DNA of 55,261 bases from Leifsonia sp. TF02-11 (GTDB lineage Bacteria; Actinomycetota; Actinomycetes; Actinomycetales; Microbacteriaceae), in NCBI RefSeq assembly GCF_017565305.1, contig NZ_JAGEKP010000029.1:1-55261 (forward strand), written 5' to 3'. Within the stretch, counting starts at the first letter, position 1. The number at the start of each line of letters is the position of its first letter. Shown piece after piece: positions 36,628 to 44,978 of this stretch. The notes beneath the pieces were generated by a model. The model saw only the letters and a list, made by a program, of their open reading frames with translations. It searched no databases and had not been told where the DNA came from. The position numbers were made by a program, and so were the translations under genes.

Positions 36628-36663
36628 GGGGGGCTTCTTTCTGCTTGCGCTGGATCCGGGAAC

Positions 36664-36712
36664 GGAAAAGTGCCCGGCCGCCGCACCGGAGGGCGCGACG
36701 GACGGGCACTTT
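36664..36712 (-). terminator. Rho-independent-type terminator after rho
   Basis: On the minus strand AAAGTGCCCG (36712-36703) pairs with CGGGCACTTT (36676-36667), followed by T residues (complement of AAAA at 36666-36669). The interior GC-rich stretch can extend the stem. It begins 7 bp after the rho stop. Confidence 0.75.
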
Positions 36713-36718
36713 CGTCAG

Positions 36719-38920
36719 CTAGCGGTGGTCGTTCTCGTGACCGTGCGAGTGCGCGGTGCCGTGGCCGTTGGCCGGCTGCGGCATCGACTTCTGCACCTGC
36801 ATCAGGAACTCGACGTTGCTCGAGGTCTCCTTGAGCCGGCCGAGCACGATCTCGAGCGCCTGCTGCTGGTCCACGCCTGCGAGCGCACGACGCAGCTTCC
36901 AGGTGATCTTGACCTCGTCCTGACCCATGAGCATCTCTTCGCGGCGGGTGCCGGAGGCGTTCACATCGACGGCCGGGAAGATGCGCTTGTCCGCCAGCTG
37001 GCGCGACAGGCGGAGCTCCATGTTTCCGGTGCCCTTGAACTCCTCGAAGATGACCTCGTCCATCTTGGAGCCGGTCTCCACCAGCGCCGAGGCGAGGATG
37101 GTGAGCGAGCCGCCGTGCTCGATGTTGCGCGCGGCGCCGAAGAAGCGCTTGGGCGGGTACAGCGCGGAGGCGTCGACACCGCCGGACAGGATGCGGCCGG
37201 AGGCCGGAGCCGTCAGGTTGTACGCGCGGCCCAGGCGGGTGATGGAGTCGAGCAGCACGACGACGTCGTGACCGAGCTCCACCAGGCGCTTCGCACGCTC
37301 GATCGCGAGCTCGGCGACCGTGGTGTGGTCTTCGGCCGGGCGGTCGAAGGTGGAGGCGATGACCTCGCCCTTCACCGTGCGCTGCATGTCGGTGACCTCT
37401 TCCGGACGCTCGTCCACCAGGACGACCATGAGGTGCACCTCGGGGTTGTTGGTGGTGATCGCGTTGGCGATCTGCTGCATCACGATGGTCTTGCCGGCCT
37501 TGGGCGGCGCGACGATGAGGCCGCGCTGGCCCTTGCCGATCGGGGCGACCAGGTCGATGATCCGCTGGGTCACCTTGCCGGGCTCGGTCTCCAGCCGCAG
37601 GCGCTCCTGCGGGTAGAGCGGCGTCAGCTTGCCGAACTCGACGCGGTTCGCGGCCTCCTCGACGGTCTGACCGTTGATGGAGTCGACCTTCACCAGCGCG
37701 TTGTACTTCTGGCGGCTGTTGCTGTCGCCCTCGCGCGGCTGGCGGATCGCACCGACGACGGCGTCGCCCTTGCGGAGGCTGTACTTCTTGACCTGGCCGA
37801 GCGAGACGTAGACGTCGCTGGCGCCCGGGAGGTAGCCCGTCGTGCGGACGAACGCGTAGTTGTCGAGCACGTCGAGGATGCCCGCGACGGGGATCAGCAC
37901 GTCGTCGTCGGCGATCTCGGGCTCGAACTCGTCACCGGCGACGCCGCCGCGGCGCTTGCGGTTGCGGTCGCGGTAGCGCCCGGAACGGTCGCCGTCGGCC
38001 TGCTGCTGCTGCGGTCCGCGGTTCTGCTGGCCGCCCTGCTTGTCGCCGTCGCCCTGGAGGTCCTTCGGCTGGTTCTGCTGACCCTGCTGGTTGCCGCCCT
38101 GGTTCTGGCCGCCCTGCTGGTTCTGCTCGCCGTTCTGGCCGTTGCCCTTGTTGCGGTTGCGGTTGCGGCGGTTGCGACCGCCCTGCTGCTGCTCGCCGCC
38201 CTGCTCGGCCGACTCGGCCTGCACAGTCTCGGTCTCGGCGCTCGCGTCGGTCGACTGCTCGTCGGCCTCCTGCGCGCCGTTCTGCTGGCCCTGGCCGCCG
38301 TTCTGGCCGCGGCCACGACGGCGGCGACCGCCCTGGCCGTCGCGCTGAGCCTGCTCGCGCGACGCGAGCGCGGAGTCGAGCAGCGCATCCACGTCGGGGA
38401 TGAGGGACTCGACGCCGGTCTCACCGGTGTTGACGTGGGTGCCCGCGGCGACGCTCGTCGCGGCGGGGAGGATGGTGCCGTCCGGGCTGGAGGCGCGGCG
38501 CGAGCCGCGGCGACGCGGTGCCGTCGGTGCCTCGACCCCGGCCAGGAGCGCATCGCCCACGAGCGGCTCGGCGATCGCGGCCGGCTCGGCGATGAGCGGC
38601 TCGACGAGGACCTGGGAGGCGGCCGACGCGTGGTCGGGCTGCTCGGCCGCGATTTCGACGGGCTCGGCCACGACCGGCTCGACGACGGGAGCGGCGGCTT
38701 CTGCCTCGCTCTGCGCGGGCGCCGCGGCGGCGTCCCCTGTCGCGGCGTCCCCGGCCACGGCGGCACGGGCCGTCGCGATCGCCTCGACCAGCTCGCCCTT
38801 GCGGAGCCGGGTCGCGCCCTGGAGGCCGAGCTCGGCGGCAAGAGCCTGGAGCTCCGCCACCTTGAGCGAGGTCAGGTCGCTGTTGTCCACGCCCCCGGCG
38901 TGGAGTTCGACATCAGTCAC
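36719..38920 (-). CDS. rho: Transcription termination factor Rho with large disordered insertion
   Basis: 733 residues from the GTG at 38920 (AAAGGA upstream). A Rho N-terminal SAP-like domain lies at about residues 15-55. Residues 60-185 are Ala/Glu/Pro-rich. Residues 188-328 are almost only Gln, Asn, Gly and Arg with GQNGGQGQQNG-type repeats. The cold-shock RNA-binding domain begins near 340, and the ATPase has APPKAGKTIV (470-479) and VVVLLDSITRLGRAYN. The insertion far exceeds that of E. coli Rho (419 residues) and is Actinobacteria-specific in style. The C-terminal tail is His-rich. Confidence 0.97.
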   Translation of the reverse strand: MTDVELHAGGVDNSDLTSLKVAELQALAAELGLQGATRLRKGELVEAIATARAAVAGDAATGDAAAAPAQSEAEAAAPVVEPVVAEPVEIAAEQPDHASAASQVLVEPLIAEPAAIAEPLVGDALLAGVEAPTAPRRRGSRRASSPDGTILPAATSVAAGTHVNTGETGVESLIPDVDALLDSALASREQAQRDGQGGRRRRGRGQNGGQGQQNGAQEADEQSTDASAETETVQAESAEQGGEQQQGGRNRRNRNRNKGNGQNGEQNQQGGQNQGGNQQGQQNQPKDLQGDGDKQGGQQNRGPQQQQADGDRSGRYRDRNRKRRGGVAGDEFEPEIADDDVLIPVAGILDVLDNYAFVRTTGYLPGASDVYVSLGQVKKYSLRKGDAVVGAIRQPREGDSNSRQKYNALVKVDSINGQTVEEAANRVEFGKLTPLYPQERLRLETEPGKVTQRIIDLVAPIGKGQRGLIVAPPKAGKTIVMQQIANAITTNNPEVHLMVVLVDERPEEVTDMQRTVKGEVIASTFDRPAEDHTTVAELAIERAKRLVELGHDVVVLLDSITRLGRAYNLTAPASGRILSGGVDASALYPPKRFFGAARNIEHGGSLTILASALVETGSKMDEVIFEEFKGTGNMELRLSRQLADKRIFPAVDVNASGTRREEMLMGQDEVKITWKLRRALAGVDQQQALEIVLGRLKETSSNVEFLMQVQKSMPQPANGHGTAHSHGHENDHR

Positions 38921-39029
38921 TGAAGAGGATTCCTTTCCCCCGACGCGCACTCTGCGCGCCGCTGTGGAGCACTCGTCACGTGAACCTGCCTTGCCGCGCT
39001 GCGTACGGATCCGCGCTACGGTGCGCTCG

Positions 39030-39054
39030 GGATACCCGGATGCTCCGGATATCC
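39030..39054. promoter_or_regulatory. Hairpin in the rho leader
   Basis: GGATACCCGGA (39030-39040) and TCCGGATATCC (39044-39054) pair over 11 bp around a 3-nt loop; on the minus-strand RNA the one mismatch becomes a U-G wobble. It lies about 110 bp before the rho start and about 125 bp after the thrB stop. The 259-bp gap otherwise holds a possible TAAACT -10 near 39150. It may attenuate rho or end the thr operon. Confidence 0.4.
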
Positions 39055-39179
39055 GAAAAGCGCAGGCAGGAGTGACGGCATGATTGCTAAGAGATCACCC
39101 GGAAGCTTGATTCGCTCGTGACGCGGGTTCTTCACGGGTGCCCGAACAGTTTACCACTTCATACCGGGCGTTTCTGACG

Positions 39180-40142
39180 CTACGCGGCCGGTGTGTCCGC
39201 CTCGTCCGCAGGGGCCGCGGTCACCGTCGCTCCCTTGAAGTCGACCGCGAGCATGAGCGGCTGCCAGGCCGTCTGCGCCTCGCGGGCGACCAGCTCGGCG
39301 GCGGCGAGTCGCTGACTCGGATCGCTGCAGAGCACGAGGATGGAGGGCCCTGCCCCCGAGACCACCGCGGCGAAGCCGTTGGACCGCAGAAGCGTGATCA
39401 GGCGGTCGGTCTCCGGCATGGCCGAGGCGCGATAGCTCTGGTGGAGCTTGTCCTCGGTGGCGGCATGCAGCAGCTCGGGGCTCTGGATGAGAGCCGCGAC
39501 CAGCAGCGCGGAGCGCGAGACGTTGAACACCGCGTCCTCGTGGGGCACGGACTGCGGCTGAAGGCTGCGTGCGAGCGCTGTCGACATGACGTGCTCCGGC
39601 ACCAGGACCAGGGGCGAGACCCCGCGGTGCACGATCAGCTTCTTGAAACGCGGTCCGTCCGGGGTGACCCAGGCGATGGTCAGGCCGCCGAAGAGGGCGG
39701 GGGCCACGTTGTCGGGGTGGCCCTCCATGTCGTTGGCGAGCGCGAGGAGCGCCTGGGCGTCGAACTCGACGACGCCCTCCAGCAGGCCCTTCGCCGCCAT
39801 GATGCCGGAGACGATCGCCGCGCCGGAGGAGCCCATGCCCCTGCCGTGCGGGATGCTGTTGCGCGCCTGGAGGTCGAGCCCCGGCAGGGCGATTCCGACC
39901 GACTCGAACGTGTGCGCGATCGCGCGAACGACGAGGTTCGTCTCGTCGGTCGGCACCTCGCCTGCGCCGACGCCGGTGACCTGGACGGTCGCGCCCGGCT
40001 CGTCGCGGACCGCCACTCGCAGCTCGTCGTAGAGCGCGAGCGAGAGCCCCAGCGTGTCGAAGCCCGGGCCGAGGTTGGCGCTCGTCGCCGGGACCTTGAC
40101 CGCGACCGCGCGGCCGCGCAGGTCGACGGCGCGAGGGGTCAC
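39180..40142 (-). CDS. thrB: Homoserine kinase
   Basis: 320 residues. This GHMP-family kinase phosphorylates homoserine on the way to threonine. VKVPATSANLGPGFDTLGLSL, PHGRGMGSSGAAIVSGI (ATP loop) and VVSGAGPSILVL are the three GHMP motifs. The GTG at 40142 overlaps the thrC stop by 4 bp (GTGA), which sets the start. It is the last gene of lysA-hom-thrC-thrB. Confidence 0.95.
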   Translation of the reverse strand: MTPRAVDLRGRAVAVKVPATSANLGPGFDTLGLSLALYDELRVAVRDEPGATVQVTGVGAGEVPTDETNLVVRAIAHTFESVGIALPGLDLQARNSIPHGRGMGSSGAAIVSGIMAAKGLLEGVVEFDAQALLALANDMEGHPDNVAPALFGGLTIAWVTPDGPRFKKLIVHRGVSPLVLVPEHVMSTALARSLQPQSVPHEDAVFNVSRSALLVAALIQSPELLHAATEDKLHQSYRASAMPETDRLITLLRSNGFAAVVSGAGPSILVLCSDPSQRLAAAELVAREAQTAWQPLMLAVDFKGATVTAAPADEADTPAA

Positions 40143-41245
40143 GCCGACGCTCCCGCGTTGGCCGAGAGGCCGAGCACGTCGGCGATCGCGGCGGTGTCCA
40201 CCGGGACGCTCGTCGGCTGAACGTCCGAGCCGTCGGCGGTGCGCAGCGCCCACTGCGGGTCCTTCAGGCCGTGGCCGGTGACGGTGAGCACGACGGTGGA
40301 GCCGGCGGGGATGGCGCCGGCGGCGGAACGCTCCAGCAGGCCGGCGACGCTGATCGCACTGGCCGGCTCGACGAAGATGCCGACCTCTGCCGAGAGGATG
40401 CGGTGGGCCTCGAGGATGCCCGCGTCGTCGATCGCGCCGAAGTAGCCTTCGCTGTCGTCGCGCGCGTTGAGCGCGAGCTCCCACGACGCCGGGTTGCCGA
40501 TGCGGATGGCGGTGGCGATGGTGTCGGGCTCCTTGACGGCGTGGCCGAGCACGATCGGGGCGCTGCCTGCGGCCTGGAAGCCGAACATGCGCGGGAGCTT
40601 CGTCGACTCGCCGCGCTGCAGTTCCTCGGTGTAGCCGCGGTGGTAGGCGGTGTAGTTCCCGGCGTTGCCCACGGGGACGATGTGGAAGTCGGGGGCGTCG
40701 CCGAGCACCTCGACGACCTCGAACGCGGCGGTCTTCTGCCCCTCGATGCGGTCGGGGTTGACCGAGTTGACCAGGTGCACCGGGTAGTTGGTGGCCAGGT
40801 CGCGGGCGATGTCGAGACAGTCGTCGAAGTTGCCCTGCACCTGCAGCAGCTGCGCGTTGTGCGCGATGGCCTGGCTGAGCTTGCCCATCGCGATCTTGCC
40901 CTCCGGCACCAGCACGACGGCCTGGATGCCCGCGTGCGTGGCGTACGCCGCGGCCGACGCCGAGGTGTTGCCGGTGGAGGCGCAGATGACGGCCTTCGCG
41001 CCGTGCTCGACGGCCTTCGAGATCGCCATGGTCATGCCGCGGTCTTTGAACGAGCCCGTCGGGTTCATGCCCTCGAACTTCACGAAGACGTTCGCTCCGG
41101 TGCGCGCCGAGAGCGCAGGGGCCGGGAGGAGCGGGGTGCCGCCTTCGCCGAGCGTCACGATCGGGGTGGCCTCGGAGATGTTCAGGCGGTCCGCGTACTC
41201 GCGCAGAACGCCACGCCACTGACGGCTGTAGGACTTCTCGGGCAT
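40139..41245 (-). CDS. thrC: Threonine synthase
   Basis: 368 residues. This PLP enzyme converts O-phosphohomoserine to threonine. Lys67 in GMNPTGSFKDRGMTMAISKA binds PLP, CASTGNTSASAAAYA contacts the substrate, and PVGNAGNYTAYHRGY binds the PLP phosphate. The ATG overlaps the hom stop by one base (TAATG). It is the short actinobacterial type without an N-terminal extension. Confidence 0.95.
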   Translation of the reverse strand: MPEKSYSRQWRGVLREYADRLNISEATPIVTLGEGGTPLLPAPALSARTGANVFVKFEGMNPTGSFKDRGMTMAISKAVEHGAKAVICASTGNTSASAAAYATHAGIQAVVLVPEGKIAMGKLSQAIAHNAQLLQVQGNFDDCLDIARDLATNYPVHLVNSVNPDRIEGQKTAAFEVVEVLGDAPDFHIVPVGNAGNYTAYHRGYTEELQRGESTKLPRMFGFQAAGSAPIVLGHAVKEPDTIATAIRIGNPASWELALNARDDSEGYFGAIDDAGILEAHRILSAEVGIFVEPASAISVAGLLERSAAGAIPAGSTVVLTVTGHGLKDPQWALRTADGSDVQPTSVPVDTAAIADVLGLSANAGASA

Positions 41246-42618
41246 TAAGATCCTTCGACTCGGAGAACGGAAGAGACGGCGGTGACCACGTCGCTGGCCG
41301 CGAGCGCCTCCACGGTGGCCGCGAGCGCGGCCTCCTCGGCTTCGTGGGTGCCGATCACCAGGGTAGCGGTGGGGGCGCCCGCGCCGTGAATCGGCGCCAC
41401 AGTCTGCAACGGGGACCGACCGGGGAGGACGACGGCACTGGTCGTGCTCGGCACCGACTGCTGCATCGTCTCGACGCTCACGCCGCCGTCGCTCAGGATG
41501 CGGGCGACCGTGGCCAGCACGCCGGGCTGGTCCTCCACCGACAGGGTGATCTGGTAGCGGGTGACCACGCGGCCGATGTCGAGCACGGGGAGGCCCGCGT
41601 GGGTCGACTCGGCGACGCCGGGGCCGCCGACCACGTGCCGGCGGGCAGCCGACACCACGTCGCCGAGCACAGCGGAGGCCGTCTCGACCCCGCCGGCACC
41701 GGCACCGTAGAACATCAGGTCGCCGGCGGCGGCCGCCTGCACGAACACCGCGTTGTGCGCGCCGCGCACCGCGGCGAGCGGGTGCTCGCGGCTGATCAGG
41801 GCCGGGTAGACGCGGGCGGAGACGCCCTCCTCCCCCGTCTCGGGATCGGTCAGGCGCTCGCAGATCGCCAGCAGCTTGATGACCGCCCCCGCCTCACGGG
41901 CGGCGTCGACCTGCTCGCGCGTGACCGACGTGATGCCCTCGCGGTACACGCGCTCCAGCGGCACCGTGGTGTGGAAGGCGAGGCTCGCCAGGATCGCGGC
42001 CTTCTGGGCGGCGTCGTAGCCGCCGATGTCCGCGGTCGGGTCGGCCTCCGCATAGCCGCGTGCCGTCGCAGTGGCGAGCGCGTCGGCGAGGGTCTCGCCG
42101 TGGGTGTCCATGCGGTCGAGGATGAAGTTGGTCGTCCCGTTGACGATGCCGAGGATGCGCGTCACGGTGTCGCCCGCGAGGCTGTCGCGCAGCGGCCGGA
42201 TGATCGGGATCGCCCCGGCGACCGCCGCCTCGTAGTACAGCTGTGCACCGACCTGCTCCGCCGCTTCGAACAGCTCGGGGCCGTGGGTGGCCAGCAGCGC
42301 CTTGTTGGCTGTGATGACGTCGGCTCCGGAGTTGAGGGCCTCCAGCACGTAGCCGCGCGCCGGCTCCACGCCGCCCATCAGCTCGACGACGATGTCGGCG
42401 CCCAGGATGAGGGAGCTGGCGTCGGTCGTGAACAGCTCGCGCGGGAGGTCGACGTCGCGCGGGGCGTCGACGTCGCGCACGGCGATGCCCACGAGCTCCA
42501 GCCGCGCGCCGACCCGGGAGGCGAACTCGTCGCCCTGCTCCAGCAGCAGTCGCGCCACCTGGGACCCGACGGAGCCGGCTCCCAGGAGCGCCACCCGCAG
42601 ATTGCGGTACTCGATCAT
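41245..42618 (-). CDS. hom: Homoserine dehydrogenase
   Basis: 457 residues. It reduces aspartate semialdehyde to homoserine. The Rossmann motif VALLGAGSVGSQVARLL is at residues 8-24, and GIVNGTTNFILDRM with YAEADPTADIGGYDAAQKA form the catalytic region. A C-terminal ACT domain (ITLSVEDQPGVLATVARILS, about residues 355-430) indicates threonine feedback control. There is no fused aspartokinase. The ATG overlaps the lysA stop by 4 bp. Confidence 0.96.
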   Translation of the reverse strand: MIEYRNLRVALLGAGSVGSQVARLLLEQGDEFASRVGARLELVGIAVRDVDAPRDVDLPRELFTTDASSLILGADIVVELMGGVEPARGYVLEALNSGADVITANKALLATHGPELFEAAEQVGAQLYYEAAVAGAIPIIRPLRDSLAGDTVTRILGIVNGTTNFILDRMDTHGETLADALATATARGYAEADPTADIGGYDAAQKAAILASLAFHTTVPLERVYREGITSVTREQVDAAREAGAVIKLLAICERLTDPETGEEGVSARVYPALISREHPLAAVRGAHNAVFVQAAAAGDLMFYGAGAGGVETASAVLGDVVSAARRHVVGGPGVAESTHAGLPVLDIGRVVTRYQITLSVEDQPGVLATVARILSDGGVSVETMQQSVPSTTSAVVLPGRSPLQTVAPIHGAGAPTATLVIGTHEAEEAALAATVEALAASDVVTAVSSVLRVEGS

Positions 42619-44030
42619 CGCTCGGTGCTCCCGTCGTCGTAGGCGGCATCACGCGCCAGTAGGTCGGCCTCGGTCTCTCCGCGCACGATGACGCGGGCGG
42701 CGCCGTCGCGCACCGCGACCACCGCGGGTCGGCCGAGATAGTTGTAGTTGCTCGCCAGCGACCAGCAGTATGCACCGGTCGCCGGAACCGCGAGGAGGTC
42801 GCCTGGCGCCACGTCGCCCGGCAGGTACTCGGCATCGACCACGATGTCGCCGCTCTCGCAGTGCTTGCCGGCGACGCGCACGAGCGCAGGCTGCGCGGCC
42901 GACTCGCGACCGGCGATCCGGGCGGAGTAGTCGGCGCCGTAGAGCGCGGTCCTGGCGTTGTCGCTCATGCCGCCGTCGACGCTCACGTAGCGTCGCACGG
43001 CGGTCTCGCCGTCGTCCTGCGCCGAGACGGTCACGTCTTTGGTCGTGCCCACCGTGTACAGGGTGAGGCCGGCTGTGCCGATGATGGTCCTGCCCGGCTC
43101 GAAGGCCACCGCGGGCAGGGGGATCTCGAGGTCTTCGCACGTCGCTGCGACGGTCTGCGCGATGCGGCGCGCCAGCTCGTCGATCGACGCCGGGTCGTCG
43201 ACGCTCGTGTAGGCGATGCCGAAGCCGCCGCCGAGGTTGAGCTCGGGGATGTCGCCGCCCGCGAGCAGGTGCTTGTGCACGGAAAGCAGGCGGGCTGCCG
43301 ACTCGGCGAAGCCGTCCGCACCGAAGATCTGCGAGCCGATGTGGCAGTGCAGCCCGAGGAAGTCGAGCCCGGCGTGCGAGCGGATTCGCGCGACGGCTTC
43401 TGCGGCGTCGTCGAGCGCGATGCCGAACTTCTGGTCTTCGTGGGCTGTCGCCAGGAAGGCGTGCGTGTGCGCGTGCACACCCGAGTTCACCCGCAGACGC
43501 ACCCGTTGCACGACGCCGTGCCGGGAGGCCGCCTCGGCAACCCGCTCGATCTCCTGCACGCTGTCGATGATCAGGGCGCCGACGCCGACGGAGACCGCGC
43601 GGTCGATCTCGGCGAGGGACTTGTTGTTGCCGTGGAACCCCAGCCGCTCGGCCGGCACGCCGGCCGCGAGCGCGACCGCGAGCTCGCCTCCCGAGCAGAC
43701 GTCGATGTTGAGGCCGGCCTCGGCCATCCACCTCGCGACTTCGATCGAGAGGAACGCCTTGCCCGCGTAGTAGACCTTGGCGGCGGAGCCGACCTCTGCG
43801 AACGCGCGCTGCAGGGCGGAGCGGACCTCGACCGCGCGCTCGCGCGCCTCGTGCTCGTCCACCACGTAGAGCGGAGTGCCGAACCGGTCGGCGAGGTCGG
43901 CGACGGAGACTCCGCCCACCTCGATCGCGCCCTCTCGTCGACGCACGGTGCGAGACCAGAGACCGGGGACGAGCGCGTTCGCATCGTCGGGAACGCGCAG
44001 CCACGGGGGCGCGAGCGGATTCGATGCCAT
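42615..44030 (-). CDS. lysA: Diaminopimelate decarboxylase
   Basis: 471 residues. This PLP enzyme makes lysine from meso-diaminopimelate. Lys91 in KVYYAGKAFLSIEVARW binds PLP, and LGLHCHIGSQI, NLGGGFGIAY and GKHCESGD (catalytic Cys) are all present. The frame is open upstream to 44306, but the ATG at 44030 has GTGAGG upstream and matches the usual start. It heads the lysA-hom-thrC-thrB run. Confidence 0.96.
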   Translation of the reverse strand: MASNPLAPPWLRVPDDANALVPGLWSRTVRRREGAIEVGGVSVADLADRFGTPLYVVDEHEARERAVEVRSALQRAFAEVGSAAKVYYAGKAFLSIEVARWMAEAGLNIDVCSGGELAVALAAGVPAERLGFHGNNKSLAEIDRAVSVGVGALIIDSVQEIERVAEAASRHGVVQRVRLRVNSGVHAHTHAFLATAHEDQKFGIALDDAAEAVARIRSHAGLDFLGLHCHIGSQIFGADGFAESAARLLSVHKHLLAGGDIPELNLGGGFGIAYTSVDDPASIDELARRIAQTVAATCEDLEIPLPAVAFEPGRTIIGTAGLTLYTVGTTKDVTVSAQDDGETAVRRYVSVDGGMSDNARTALYGADYSARIAGRESAAQPALVRVAGKHCESGDIVVDAEYLPGDVAPGDLLAVPATGAYCWSLASNYNYLGRPAVVAVRDGAARVIVRGETEADLLARDAAYDDGSTER

Positions 44031-44042
44031 GGGGACAACCTC

Positions 44043-44068
44043 ACGAGTACAGAAACTGACGAGTACAG
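44043..44068. promoter_or_regulatory. Direct repeats in the lysA leader
   Basis: ACGAGTACAG occurs at 44043-44052 and 44059-44068, 16 bp apart start to start and 13 bp before the lysA ATG. On the minus strand each copy contains TGTACT, which could be a -10. Tandem sites one and a half helical turns apart suit a regulator or alternative promoters. No lysine riboswitch is apparent in the 137-bp gap. Confidence 0.35.
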
Positions 44069-44167
44069 TCGATGGGGTTCTCTCTGGCGAGCGGACCCGG
44101 ATTGGCCCCTGAAGCCGGTGGAGAAGTAGCAGCAGTCTATCGAGGCCGCCCGGGGTGGGCCGCCGTG

Positions 44168-44974
44168 TTACGAGCAGCTGCCCTTGCTGTGCAGGAACTC
44201 CTCGTTCATCACGAAGTCCGACGCGCTCAGCGTCACGGTGGCGTGGCCCGGCGTGACCGCGATGTCGGTGACCTTGACGCCGGCGGGGAGGTACTGGGCC
44301 GCGCACACCGGGAACGGTCCGTTCGCGGTCAGGGACTGGAGGAGCTTGGTGATGTTGACGTTTCCGGAGCCGGCGGAGACCGTCGCCTTGCCCGGCGTGA
44401 GCAGCACCGTGTCACCCGCGGCCTCCGCTGTCGCGGTGACGGTGTAGTCGACGGGCAAGCCGAGCAGGTCGATCGTGCCGTCGTACCCGATGACGCCGTC
44501 ACCCAGGGTGATGTCGCCCTTCGCGCCGGGGATCGTGACCAGCTTGTTGAGCGACGCCTGCGAGATGCTCAGGGTCCCGGTGGCGGCCTGGATCGGCTTG
44601 CTGAAGTCGGCTGGCACGCCGGTGGCGTGGACGGAGGCGCTCAGCGGCGCACCGTTCACGACCGCATGGGGGGCGTCGATGTCGACGCTCTCGAAGCTGC
44701 CGCCCACGAACTGCGCGAGCACCGAGAACCCGCCGATGTGCACCTGCACATCGGCCTTCACGGAACTCGGAAGGTTCTTCTCGATCTCCGCGGCGACACG
44801 CTGCTCGGCGACGGTTCGCGTCACGAGGTCGGCGACGACGAGGAGCACGAGCACGACTATGACGGAGCCGGCCGCCCACAGCAGCGGCTTCAGCCAGCGC
44901 GGGCGGGGGCGCGTCGGCGCGCCGCCGGCTGGCGACGACTCGTCGGGCACGACCTGGGTGGGCTGATCGCTCAT
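44168..44974 (-). CDS. DUF2993 (LmeA-like) membrane-anchored protein
   Basis: 268 residues. A Pro-rich cytosolic start is followed by one membrane helix (VIVVLVLLVVADLV, about residues 38-52). The extracytoplasmic domain begins QRVAAEIEKNLPSSVKADVQVHIGG, typical of DUF2993. The mycobacterial family member LmeA binds phospholipid and helps lipoglycan elongation; whether this one does is unknown. The stop is TAA and two Cys near the C-terminus could form a disulfide. It starts 4 bp after argS. Confidence 0.8.
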   Translation of the reverse strand: MSDQPTQVVPDESSPAGGAPTRPRPRWLKPLLWAAGSVIVVLVLLVVADLVTRTVAEQRVAAEIEKNLPSSVKADVQVHIGGFSVLAQFVGGSFESVDIDAPHAVVNGAPLSASVHATGVPADFSKPIQAATGTLSISQASLNKLVTIPGAKGDITLGDGVIGYDGTIDLLGLPVDYTVTATAEAAGDTVLLTPGKATVSAGSGNVNITKLLQSLTANGPFPVCAAQYLPAGVKVTDIAVTPGHATVTLSASDFVMNEEFLHSKGSCS

Positions 44975-44978
44975 CGCG

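Noticed and set aside
36628-36718. A possible rpmE gene between rho and prfA
   Set aside because: The gap is 91 bp, mostly a terminator. No L31-like protein fits.
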